Source: a virus
Strand: one strand, 5' to 3'
Length of the DNA stretch: 20,643 nucleotides
IMG/VR virus record: IMGVR_UViG_3300045283_000038
Coordinates: 1 to 20,643 of that record
Below the pieces are notes generated by a model. It made no database searches and had not been told where the DNA came from. It saw only the letters and a program-made list of their open reading frames with translations. Within the stretch, counting starts at the first letter, position 1. Every line of letters starts with the position of its first letter. A program made the position numbers and the translations under genes. Shown here piece after piece: positions 1-5,945 of this stretch.

Positions 1-148
1 GCATGCCGTATTTCTTGGCTGCATATTTGTATGAGCAAATGGCGTTGTCGTGCTGAGATCGATCATCGATCACAACTTTGTCGTCTACCTCCATCATCGG
101 GAACGGCCATTTAGCCAATTTTTTCCGATTATCAGAAGCGAGTGTCAT
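1..148 (-). CDS. Small phage protein, 5' part only (leftward)
   Basis: Leftward frame starting at an ATG at 148-146 and running off the left edge; 49 codons are visible. The peptide begins MTLASDNRKK and continues with KWPFPMMEVDDKVVIDD and NAICSYKYAAKKYG. That pattern (aromatic-Pro, 'ME.DD', then a Ser/Ala-rich helix ending KKYG) is seen in short phage proteins of unknown function that read roughly 'YPWxxMEVGDSF...SAAxxYGKK'. No function can be assigned. The frame stays open upstream to a stop at 427-425, but the upstream codons contain no other ATG and look less protein-like. The ribosome site is weak (AAGAA). It points away from all other genes here, so it probably belongs to a leftward, non-structural operon. 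Confidence 0.6.
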   Translation of the reverse strand, partial: MTLASDNRKKLAKWPFPMMEVDDKVVIDDRSQHDNAICSYKYAAKKYGM

Positions 149-381
149 GTCGAATTTCTTGTTGGATCTGTACAGATTCTGATCAGACAAGATGTATTCC
201 TCGGGGAGGGTTGTGGTGTCCTGATAGAATAACGGGGAAGGAAGGGGGTTATCAATACCATGCGTTAAATAATCTACCTCCCCTTGTATTTTATGTGCCC
301 GCTGCAAGCACACCGATAAACATTGCACACTTGCCAGCAAAAAGGTGGTGGAGTGTGTATGCAGCGAGGAAAAAATGTGCT

Positions 382-409
382 TTGTAATGATAATCGTTCT
401 CGCTATAAA
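382..409 (+). promoter_or_regulatory. Sigma70-like promoter overlapping a Fur-box-like 19-mer
   Basis: TTGTAA (382-387), a 16-base spacer and TATAAA (404-409) make a reasonable rightward promoter. The 19 bases at 383-401 match the classical Fur box (GATAATGATAATCATTATC) at 15 of 19 positions, with the core AATGATAATC intact. The match covers the -35 and spacer, where a bound repressor would block RNA polymerase. No convincing rightward gene follows before 979. Function is inferred; AT-rich phage intergenic DNA can match this motif by chance. Confidence 0.35.
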
Positions 410-423
410 AGCCTTATAAACCA

Positions 424-438
424 ACTACTACTACTACT
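424..438 (+). repeat. ACT trinucleotide microsatellite, five units
   Basis: Five perfect ACT units followed by a CT-rich run (CTCTCT). It lies just downstream of the 382-409 promoter, so it would fall near the 5' end of any transcript. Repeats of this kind can vary in length by slippage. Confidence 0.85.
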
Positions 439-602
439 CTCTCTATATTTCTCTGTCTCAGTGTGCAGATGTGCCTACCCATCCATGTTTTCTGGTTTTT
501 ACTGATTTTGACTTTATTGGGGGGTATGGGTCGGTAATGGTCGTGGCTCTGTGGAGGGGGTACCCTGCACACTTTTAAAAATGGGTGTTCGAAAATGCCT
601 GG

Positions 603-623
603 AGGCCACGAACGACGTGGCTT
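603..623. repeat. Hairpin in gene-poor region
   Basis: Inverted repeat with core GCCACG / CGTGGC around a 5-base loop AACGA, extended outward by a G-T and an A-T pair. No T-tract follows on either strand, so it does not look like an intrinsic terminator. Confidence 0.4.
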
Positions 624-870
624 GTAGCGATGTGCAGTCATAAAAACATCGACCCACACGGCTCCACACTCCACACTTTCCAAGATTTCTGATGATTTAC
701 TCTGTTTTGGCATTGCCATCCTAAATCCGCGCATGAGACTATAGCTACGCAGTGAATGAGCAGGTCGATGCTCAGTCCAGCATCAGAGTCATCCGATAGA
801 GGTGACAGCCGAGCGCTAGAATTGTTGGATTGCCAAAGCTGGAGATCGACGCCAGCCACTGCAACGAACA

Positions 871-884
871 ATGTGCATGCACAT
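871..884. promoter_or_regulatory. 14-bp perfect palindrome, possible operator
   Basis: ATGTGCATGCACAT is a perfect palindrome about 95 bases upstream of the start of the 979 gene. Its length and symmetry fit a dimeric helix-turn-helix repressor site. There is only one copy visible and no supporting regulator gene in the window, so the role is a guess. Confidence 0.3.
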
Positions 885-978
885 AGAATCAACCAGCGCC
901 AAGACCGACAGACCCGCCAGGAATAACTGGGAAGGTAGTCAGCCCGCAGATGCGGAACCAATCTCAAGAGGACTGGAC

Positions 979-1203
979 ATGCAAAGCTGCGATATCCGCG
1001 AAAAGATACTGGGTCTGGTCATCTCTGCCTGGCAGCGAGAGGATTCGGCTGATAGCGTCACAGATCAGATCATGACCGTCATTGCTGAGCGCTCAGCTGG
1101 CTACACCGCCGTAGACATGACTACCGCTGCGGCTGATGGGTTTCGTGATGGGCAGGCATCGGTTGTTAGGCATGATCCGGCGCAATATACTTATACCGGT
1201 TGA
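979..1203 (+). CDS. Small hypothetical phage protein (74 aa)
   Basis: I do not recognise this family. The ATG at 979 was chosen because AAGAGGA (966-972) sits six bases upstream, an excellent ribosome site; upstream in-frame starts at 871 lack one. The product begins MQSCDIREKILGLVISAW and looks mostly helical and soluble, with acidic stretches and a C-terminal tail ending QYTYTG. No signal peptide or membrane segment is visible. It is the first rightward gene before the packaging genes, a position often held by late regulators or lysis-linked proteins, but it is much shorter than lambda Q. A promoter for the downstream leader RNA is embedded in its last 40 bases. Confidence 0.65.
   Translation: MQSCDIREKILGLVISAWQREDSADSVTDQIMTVIAERSAGYTAVDMTTAAADGFRDGQASVVRHDPAQYTYTG
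1163..1191 (+). promoter_or_regulatory. Strong sigma70-like promoter at the end of the 979 gene
   Basis: TTGTTA (1163-1168), an ideal 17-base spacer and TATACT (1186-1191; five of six to TATAAT). The predicted start is near 1198, just before the stop codon of the upstream gene. It reads into the structured non-coding stretch that ends at the terminator at 1446-1479, and beyond it into terS. The spacing and position make it a good late-promoter candidate. Confidence 0.5.
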
Positions 1204-1479
1204 TAGGGTGCGAATCGTCTTTATCACGCGTAACACCTGTCCCGTGCGGCGGAATGGTGGTTCGACTCCACCCAGGTGTTACTTGGATGCAGATGAATAC
1301 GCAGGCTGATGCGTAAAGTTGCGAAAATCTGTCTGGCATAAGCAGATATTCGTCCCCGTTGAGAATGCCGGAATCAGCACCGGCCATCTGCATCAACCGA
1401 ACGCATCTTCGCGTTATCTAGCTAGCTGCTAGCGGTGCAATACCGAAAGCCACCATCCTAAAAGCTTGGTGGCTTTTTT
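1198..1479 (+). ncRNA. Candidate structured leader or non-coding RNA upstream of terS
   Basis: About 280 bases without a gene, bounded by the promoter at 1163-1191 and an intrinsic terminator. Visible helices: (A) a 10-bp stem, GTAACACCTG at 1230-1239 with CAGGTGTTAC at 1273-1282, stacked directly on a T-arm-like hairpin (1256-1272: 5-bp stem, loop TTCGACT). (B) A 10-bp stem, GATGCAGATG at 1286-1295 with CATCTGCATC at 1385-1394. It closes a four-way junction of three hairpins: 1298-1315 (6 bp), 1321-1353 (5+5 bp with one mismatch) and 1367-1384 (5 bp). (C) Hairpin 1400-1415. (D) Hairpin 1421-1433. (E) The terminator. The pairings are read directly. That this is an RNA, and its role (late-operon leader, antiterminator, trans RNA or packaging element), is inference. 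Confidence 0.5.
1446..1479 (+). terminator. Rho-independent terminator before terS
   Basis: Nine-base-pair stem AAAGCCACC (1446-1454) with GGTGGCTTT (1468-1476), a 13-base loop, and a run of six T (1474-1479). It would stop transcripts from the 1163-1191 promoter before the packaging genes. Late expression would therefore need read-through or antitermination, or a separate promoter between 1480 and 1530, where I see no good one. Confidence 0.85.
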
Positions 1480-1505
1480 CTGTCTGGGGTATAGTTATTT
1501 CAATC

Positions 1506-1523
1506 TGATTGAGCTTGATTGAG
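1506..1523 (+). repeat. Tandem TGATTGAG repeat just before terS
   Basis: TGATTGAG occurs at 1506-1513 and again at 1516-1523, a 10-base period that puts both copies on the same face of the helix. It lies within 25 bases of the terS start. It could be a protein-binding site (regulator or terminase), or simply leader sequence. Confidence 0.3.
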
Positions 1524-1530
1524 AGTGGGT

Positions 1531-1944
1531 ATGACTGATTTTAGCCAAGAGGTATTCGATGAAATCTGCGTATGGCTGGCTGTAGGCGAGTCCATGCGAA
1601 CCGTATGTGCTCGTCCTGGCATGCCGGATAAGTCAAACGTATTCCGCTGGATAGCTAATGATGCGAGTCTGCGCGACCAATACGCTCGCGCGAAGTACGA
1701 GGGATGTGAAGCGCTGGCTGAGGAGATGTTTGATATATCCGATGAAATTCCGCCAATGAAAGATGATGGCAGCATTGATAGTGGCTATATCAGTTATGCG
1801 AAACATCGGACTGATGTGCGCAAGTGGTACTTGTCGAAGATCGCGCCGAAGAAATATGGTGATAAGTTCACACAGGAACTTACTGGCGCTGATGGTGCTG
1901 CACTCCCTGCTATTCAAGTAGTATTCGGAAACAAGCCAGAGTAA
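1531..1944 (+). CDS. terS: Terminase small subunit (Sf6-type)
   Basis: 137 aa. The small subunit recognises the phage packaging site and hands the DNA concatemer to the large subunit. The N-terminal part (residues about 5-45) is a helix-turn-helix with the family pattern 'GESMRTVCARPGMPDKSNVFRW' (residues 19-40). A helical oligomerisation core follows, including DQYARAKYEG. The C-terminal part has the typical 'RTDVRKWYLSKIAPKKYGDK' block (residues 93-112) and 'TGADG'. This pattern is that of Sf6/P22-group small subunits, implying headful packaging. ATG 1531 was chosen over the in-frame TTG at 1519 because homologues start close to the HTH. It lies 52 bases after the terminator. Confidence 0.88.
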   Translation: MTDFSQEVFDEICVWLAVGESMRTVCARPGMPDKSNVFRWIANDASLRDQYARAKYEGCEALAEEMFDISDEIPPMKDDGSIDSGYISYAKHRTDVRKWYLSKIAPKKYGDKFTQELTGADGAALPAIQVVFGNKPE

Positions 1945-2028
1945 AATGGTTGAGCAGCTAGACCGGCCAGTCGAAAAGGGTTACGCCAACCCCTGCTGCA
2001 AACTTCAGGCGAAACGCGAGGCGACGTT

Positions 2029-2763
2029 ATGCATATTTGCAGTAACTGCAAGACTGATAAACCTCTAGATCTTTTCTACATTCGGCGAGATGGGCTCACT
2101 GAAAAGCCATCGTCTAGATGTAAGGCGTGCGTCGCAAAAAAGACCAAACAGCGAAGACTTCTCCTGGCAACTCAGTCACAAGGGCTGCCATATATGACTA
2201 AAAACCCCTGCCGAAGAGGACATTCTGCGCCGCGCATTCCGGCTACTGGGGATTGCAGTGAATGCTACCGGCTAAGAGATGCAGTTCGTTCACTTAAGCG
2301 AAACAAAACTCCAGAACGGAAAGCCTATTTTGAAAACTGGCGAGCCGAAAACAAGGAGAAGATAGCAGTTAGCGCTAAGCGGTATGCAGCGTCAGAGAAA
2401 GGCCGAACCTATGCAAAGGACAATTTTGCAAGAAGGTATGTGGCTGACTCTGATTTCAGGGTGAAGTGCGCGATTCGTAATGCCCTTAAAAGGATTTTCC
2501 TGGCCTCAGGGAATACCAAGCGCTTAAAAACCCAAGAGATCCTTGGATACGGTCCAGACGAGCTTCGCGCCCGCATCAGCTGTCAATTTAAAAATGGCAT
2601 GGATTGGAGTAATTACGGCGAGTGGGAAATTGATCATAAAATCCCCATTGCTGTGATGTTTGCGCGAGGAGAGACTCGGCCTGAAGTCATCAACTGCCTA
2701 GCCAATCTTCAGCCATTATGGATGGCAGAAAACAGATCGAAAGGCGCGAGATATGCTGGTTAA
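2029..2763 (+). CDS. HNH endonuclease with zinc-finger N-terminus, inserted between terS and terL
   Basis: 244 aa. Two Cys-rich modules precede the nuclease: CSNC...CKAC (C4, C7, C31, C34) and C61, H65, C76, C79, probably zinc ribbons. A Lys/Arg-rich helical region (about 80-160) probably binds DNA. The C-terminus holds the HNH signature 'WEIDHKIP' (D202, H203) followed by 'NCLANLQPLW' (N226) and 'ENRSKG' (N235), the pattern of phage HNH homing-type nucleases. The ribosome site is modest (GAGGCG). Its stop overlaps the terL start by 11 bases. The gene separates terS and terL, which are normally adjacent, so it is most simply a free-standing homing endonuclease. A packaging role is also possible, because HNH proteins next to terminases can aid DNA maturation in HK97-type phages. 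Confidence 0.85.
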   Translation: MHICSNCKTDKPLDLFYIRRDGLTEKPSSRCKACVAKKTKQRRLLLATQSQGLPYMTKNPCRRGHSAPRIPATGDCSECYRLRDAVRSLKRNKTPERKAYFENWRAENKEKIAVSAKRYAASEKGRTYAKDNFARRYVADSDFRVKCAIRNALKRIFLASGNTKRLKTQEILGYGPDELRARISCQFKNGMDWSNYGEWEIDHKIPIAVMFARGETRPEVINCLANLQPLWMAENRSKGARYAG

Positions 2764-3958
2764 GCTTCCTTGGTGGGCTGAGAAACTGTTCGGGACCTAT
2801 CGCTACAAGGTCTTGTGGGGAGGCCGAGGCAGCGGGAAAAGCTATGCCGTGGCTGATGCGCTGCTCATCAAGGGCGCCAGCAAGCCAAGCCGTATACTGT
2901 GCGCTCGCGAGTTTCAGAACAGCCTTGGCGACTCTGTACACCATCTGCTGGCGCAAAGGATTAATGCCCTTGGCCTGTCGTCGTTCTATGAGGTTCAGAG
3001 AGAAACCATCCTCGGGCTGAACGGGACATCATTCATATTCAAGGGCGTCCGCAACAACGTCCAGTCGATCAAGTCCCTGTCTGGCATAACTGAGCTATGG
3101 CTTGAAGAGGCTCAGACTGTCAGCAAGGCTAGTTGGGATGTTCTAGTCCCGACCATCCGGGAGCCAGGCTCCGAGATCTACGTCACCTTCAACCCGATGC
3201 ATGAAAGCGACCCTACCTATCAGATGTTCATCGCCAACACTCCTGGCGATGATGCATACATCGAAAAGGTTAACTGGCGCGACAATCCTCATTGGCCTGC
3301 TGAGCTTGAGACAGAGCGTGTCAGGCTATTGCGCACCGATCCTGATATGTATTCGCATGTGTATGAAGGCGAGTGCATAAACAGATCTGTTTCCCAGATA
3401 TTTGCAAATAAGTACCGTGTCAGCGAATTCGAGCCTGGAGCCGATTGGGATGGTCCGTACTTCGGCCTGGATTTTGGATTCTCTCAAGACCCGACTGCCG
3501 GCGTGAAACTCTGGATCCGCGACAGGACGCTCTATGTTGAGCGAGAGGCTGGCGGAATTGAGATCGAGAACGATGACATGGCCGCACTGTTGATCGAGGA
3601 ACTGCCGGCTATTGAGAAGCATGTGGTGGTTGCCGACAATGCCAGGCCAGAGTTGATCAGCCACCTCAAGAAGCCAGATCCAACTGGCCGCCGCCCTAAC
3701 CTGCCGAAGATCGAGGCCTGCTCGAAAGGCAAGGGCAGCGTGGAGGACGGCATCTCATTCATGAAGACCTTCGACGAGATCGTGGTGCATTCCCGCTGCA
3801 AGGAGACCATCAAGGAGTTCCGCATGTACTCGTACAAGGTTGATCGGCTTTCCGGTGACGTGCTGACCGATATTGTCGACAAATGGAACCACTACATGGA
3901 CGCCATTCGCTATGCGCTGGAGAAGGTCAGGAAGAAATCTCAGTTCTTCGCTGGTTGA
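2753..3958 (+). CDS. terL: Terminase large subunit (ATPase/nuclease, Sf6-type)
   Basis: 401 aa, within the usual 400-470. It is the motor that translocates DNA into the prohead and cuts it. The N-terminal ATPase has Walker A GGRGSGKS (23-30), Walker B LWLEEA (115-120) with the catalytic Glu pair, and the coupling motif TFNP (145-148). The RNase H-like nuclease has its acidic residues at D240 (GLDFGFSQDPTA), D295 (VVADNARPE) and D383 (MDAIRYA). The sequence from 'RILCAREFQNS' through 'PTIREPGSEIYVTFNP' closely follows Sf6/P22-group large subunits, supporting headful packaging. The start at 2753 gives the family-typical beginning (hydrophobic/WAEKLF then YKVLWGG). It overlaps the HNH gene by 11 bases. 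Confidence 0.95.
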   Translation: MLVKLPWWAEKLFGTYRYKVLWGGRGSGKSYAVADALLIKGASKPSRILCAREFQNSLGDSVHHLLAQRINALGLSSFYEVQRETILGLNGTSFIFKGVRNNVQSIKSLSGITELWLEEAQTVSKASWDVLVPTIREPGSEIYVTFNPMHESDPTYQMFIANTPGDDAYIEKVNWRDNPHWPAELETERVRLLRTDPDMYSHVYEGECINRSVSQIFANKYRVSEFEPGADWDGPYFGLDFGFSQDPTAGVKLWIRDRTLYVEREAGGIEIENDDMAALLIEELPAIEKHVVVADNARPELISHLKKPDPTGRRPNLPKIEACSKGKGSVEDGISFMKTFDEIVVHSRCKETIKEFRMYSYKVDRLSGDVLTDIVDKWNHYMDAIRYALEKVRKKSQFFAG

Positions 3959-3983
3959 CATCCATTCTATAGCCGTGCAAGAT
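3955..3983 (+). promoter_or_regulatory. Possible weak promoter after terL
   Basis: A perfect -35 (TTGACA, 3955-3960) overlaps the terL stop codon, followed by a 17-base spacer and CAAGAT (3978-3983), which matches the -10 consensus at only three of six positions. It would serve the genes from 4009 onward. The consensus -35 may be chance. Confidence 0.25.
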
Positions 3984-4008
3984 CGCAAAATCAACCAAGG
4001 AGACCGCC

Positions 4009-4239
4009 ATGGCAATCACCACCAAGAAAGTGCTTAAGTGGATCTGGACCGAATTCAAGCGTGAGATGGTGATTCAGAAGCCAGATCCTGCCATGCTGGC
4101 GCGCATGGCAGAAATGAGAATGGTCAGCAAACCAGAATTAACCATCGGCCAGAAAGCAATCCGTGGCGGCAACAGAGCCGTAAAGATCTGGTTCTTTATG
4201 GGCATGGCTCTCATCGTCTGGGTGGCGATCCATATCTGA
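4009..4239 (+). CDS. Small tail-anchored membrane protein (76 aa)
   Basis: Family not recognised. It starts at ATG 4009 with AGGAG eight bases upstream. The first 55 residues are polar and basic (KKVLKWIWTEFKRE, then Met-rich MLARMAEMRM). Residues about 58-75 (VKIWFFMGMALIVWVAIH) form a single hydrophobic segment ending two residues before the C-terminus, so the protein is probably a C-tail-anchored inner-membrane protein with its N-terminus in the cytoplasm. It is too short and lacks the features of a typical holin or spanin, and its place between terL and structural genes is not a usual lysis position. A role in lysis timing or superinfection exclusion cannot be excluded. Confidence 0.7.
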   Translation: MAITTKKVLKWIWTEFKREMVIQKPDPAMLARMAEMRMVSKPELTIGQKAIRGGNRAVKIWFFMGMALIVWVAIHI

Positions 4240-4270
4240 TCGCATTTAAGCTGGCCAAGTGATACGATTC

Positions 4271-4290
4271 GCGCACTCATTGGAGTGCGC
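4271..4290 (+). promoter_or_regulatory. Hairpin covering the ribosome site of the 4296 gene
   Basis: GCGCACTC (4271-4278) pairs perfectly with GAGTGCGC (4283-4290) around a 4-base loop. The only Shine-Dalgarno sequence for the next gene (GGAG, 4282-4285) is in the loop edge and 3' arm, ahead of ATG 4296. In mRNA this 8-bp helix would hide the site and reduce translation unless opened. It has no T-tract, so it is not a terminator. Confidence 0.55.
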
Positions 4291-4295
4291 TAGTC

Positions 4296-4854
4296 ATGGC
4301 AGATATCCTCTACAAAGTTCTCTACGGCCCGCTGAAGAAACTGGTCGACATGCTCGACGGCACTTATGCCGAGCTTCAGATTGCACAGCCGCCTGCATTT
4401 TTGCTTTCTGGAACAACCAAACAAAGACTCAGGGTAGACGTCGGTGAGCCTGGATTTTTCCAGGGGCAGCAAGCCAGAACCTTCAGGGAATTCTCAATCA
4501 ATACCGGCTCGACCCTGACGCTGAAAGTCGTTGTGCCGCTGAATATCATTCTGCTTCAGCAGGGTGTAGACCTCGACAGTGGCAGCCTGAGAGTTACCAA
4601 TGCTGTCGGTGGAACTCCTGCTGGGTCATTTGCCGCAGTTCGTCATTACTGCTGGCGGATCCGTCTCTGGGTTCACGCCTCTAGATATTCATCGCGTGGT
4701 TTCGACGGCAACCGGAGTTCAAAGCACGGTCGGCAATATCGTTGGTGACGAGCGCGGCATTGGCGCAAATACTTATTACATCCTCTATGAGAACTTCGGG
4801 ACCGGTACTGCGACCGGAACGTTATTTCTTGTCTGGGAAGAACGAGTTCCCTAG
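4296..4854 (+). CDS. Structural/decoration-like protein, reading frame broken near 4630
   Basis: The product is split over two frames. The first starts at ATG 4296 (MADILYKVLYGPLKKLVDML) and reads sensibly to about GGTPAGSF (4629-4631). The second, one base ahead, continues sensibly as PQFVITAGGS...QSTVGNIVGDERG...FGTGTATGTLFLVWEERVP to a stop at 4854. The second frame opens only after a stop at 4588-4590, so a +1 shift (or a one-base insertion) must lie between 4591 and 4748, most likely about 4629-4640. The second half resembles beta-rich phage virion proteins with 'STVG..VGDERG...TATG'. Expected joined length is about 185 aa. Causes: sequencing error, true mutation, or an unrecognised programmed +1 shift. 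No classical shift signal is evident. Confidence 0.6.
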
Positions 4855-4862
4855 GAGGGTGT

Positions 4863-5942
4863 ATGGCAGTCACTCGCGTCAATGTCTCGATTCCAATGGG
4901 CGTATGGACCAATCTGTATGCTGCATCAGGCATAGCTGTCGGCACCGAGGTCATGCTGTTCAACAAAGACGGCATGATCGTCAAGATTGCCGCGTCGCTC
5001 GCGGCCCCGACCACGGTTGATGGTTTCTTGTTGTACGCATTCACCGCCGCCAATGAGCCGCTTGATATTCCGCCTGGCGAGCCTGGCCTGTGGGCCTATT
5101 CGCCGATTGGGACCGCAACAATCCTGATTCAGGAGCAGGCCACTCAGCGCCATTCTGCTGCGGCTGCCTGGACAACCCAGGCGCATGCAAAGGGTATGGA
5201 CTTCTATACGGCTGTAGGTCTCGGCATGGTGCCTGGCGTGCGTCGCGTAGCCGCACTCGGTAACAACCCAGATATCGATACCGGTACATTCCCGGAGACC
5301 GTCTGGACTGGCGGCGGCCTCTACCCATGGATGACGGCCGCGACCTCGCTTGAGATTGTATCGACCTCGGCCTCTGATGCTGCGGTTGGTGTAGGCGCCA
5401 TTACGGTCTTGATCAATGGCCTTGATATCAATTATGTCGAAGTGGCGCAGACGATAACACTCAATGGCCTAACTCCTATAGCGATTCCGATTCAGCTATT
5501 CCGCATCAACAATGCCCTGGTCATGACGTCTGGCTCGACCCAAACGAATGTCGGAGACATCAACATTCGCGATGCTGGTGCTGGCACTGTTCGCGGGATC
5601 ATTCCGGCTGGCTATGGCATTACTAGGCAGGCCGTTTATACCGTTCCGGCTGGTTTCACGCTTAGCGTGCATTCAATCCTGGGCTCGATGGTCAGAAGTG
5701 GCGCCAGCAGCAGTGCAACTATCGCGACATTCTTCCGGTCTTTAGCCGGTACTTATCGGTTGCCGCTTGAATTCAGCATTAGCGACACGGTGCCATACCG
5801 GCATGAGGGCATCCCTGGGATTATCTCGACCGAAAAGACTGATGTTGCACTTCGATGCACATTCGTAAGCGCCAACAATACCGCTTTGACGGCTGCCTTC
5901 CTCGGCATCCTGATTGCCAATACGACTCTAGCGCAGGTCTAA
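4863..5942 (+). CDS. Virion structural protein, decoration/appendage-like (359 aa)
   Basis: Begins at ATG 4863 with GGAGGG just upstream. Residues about 1-90 form a beta-rich module (VWTNLYAASGIAVGTEVMLFNKDG) that is clearly related to the whole product of the next gene. Residues about 140-220 (PETVWTGGGLYPW...ASLEIVSTSASDA...INGLDINYVEVAQTITLNG) match a domain I know from structural proteins of diverse tailed phages, in which a 'DVWEGGGxYPF...LEIVS.S..D...G.GA..V.V.GLD..Y' block precedes a jelly-roll-like C-terminus. Residues about 230-359 (TVRGIIPAGYGITRQAVYTVPAG...) complete that fold. It is probably a capsid- or neck-attached protein. The position between terL and portal is unusual. Exact virion location is not known. 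Confidence 0.65.
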   Translation: MAVTRVNVSIPMGVWTNLYAASGIAVGTEVMLFNKDGMIVKIAASLAAPTTVDGFLLYAFTAANEPLDIPPGEPGLWAYSPIGTATILIQEQATQRHSAAAAWTTQAHAKGMDFYTAVGLGMVPGVRRVAALGNNPDIDTGTFPETVWTGGGLYPWMTAATSLEIVSTSASDAAVGVGAITVLINGLDINYVEVAQTITLNGLTPIAIPIQLFRINNALVMTSGSTQTNVGDINIRDAGAGTVRGIIPAGYGITRQAVYTVPAGFTLSVHSILGSMVRSGASSSATIATFFRSLAGTYRLPLEFSISDTVPYRHEGIPGIISTEKTDVALRCTFVSANNTALTAAFLGILIANTTLAQV

Positions 5943-5945
5943 GTC

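Larger units (their letters stand above)
149..978. other. Gene-poor region between divergent transcription units
   Basis: About 830 bases with no convincing gene. Two leftward frames (414-734 and 638-967) and short rightward frames exist but lack good ribosome sites or recognisable protein patterns, and the low-complexity end of the 414-734 frame is just the translated ACT repeat. Non-coding structure seen here: a promoter with a Fur-box-like overlap (382-409), an ACT microsatellite (424-438), a hairpin (603-623) and a 14-bp palindrome (871-884). This is a plausible control region separating the leftward gene from the rightward late genes. Confidence 0.5.

Noticed and set aside
414-734. Leftward 106-codon frame
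   Set aside because: The end is translated microsatellite (VVVVV), no family is recognised, and a competing frame is equally plausible. It is noted only as part of the gene-poor region.
638-967. Leftward 109-codon frame with a hydrophobic stretch
   Set aside because: It begins with TTG without a ribosome site and its upstream end reaches into the ribosome site of the well-supported rightward 979 gene. The hydrophobic run may be chance.
1208-1282. A complete tRNA gene
   Set aside because: The T-arm and acceptor-like helix are present, but the space for D and anticodon arms is only 16 bases and the bases at the expected 5' end do not pair. It is reported as a tRNA-like minihelix instead.
1946-2068. 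40-codon frame between terS and the HNH gene (MVEQLDRPVEK...)
   Set aside because: It overlaps the HNH start in another frame, has no good ribosome site and no recognisable pattern. It could be the remnant of an older gene start, but this cannot be supported.
4742-5020. A 92-codon rightward frame spanning the 4296/4863 junction
   Set aside because: It overlaps the better-supported 4863 gene in another frame and reads as Arg/Ser-rich noise.
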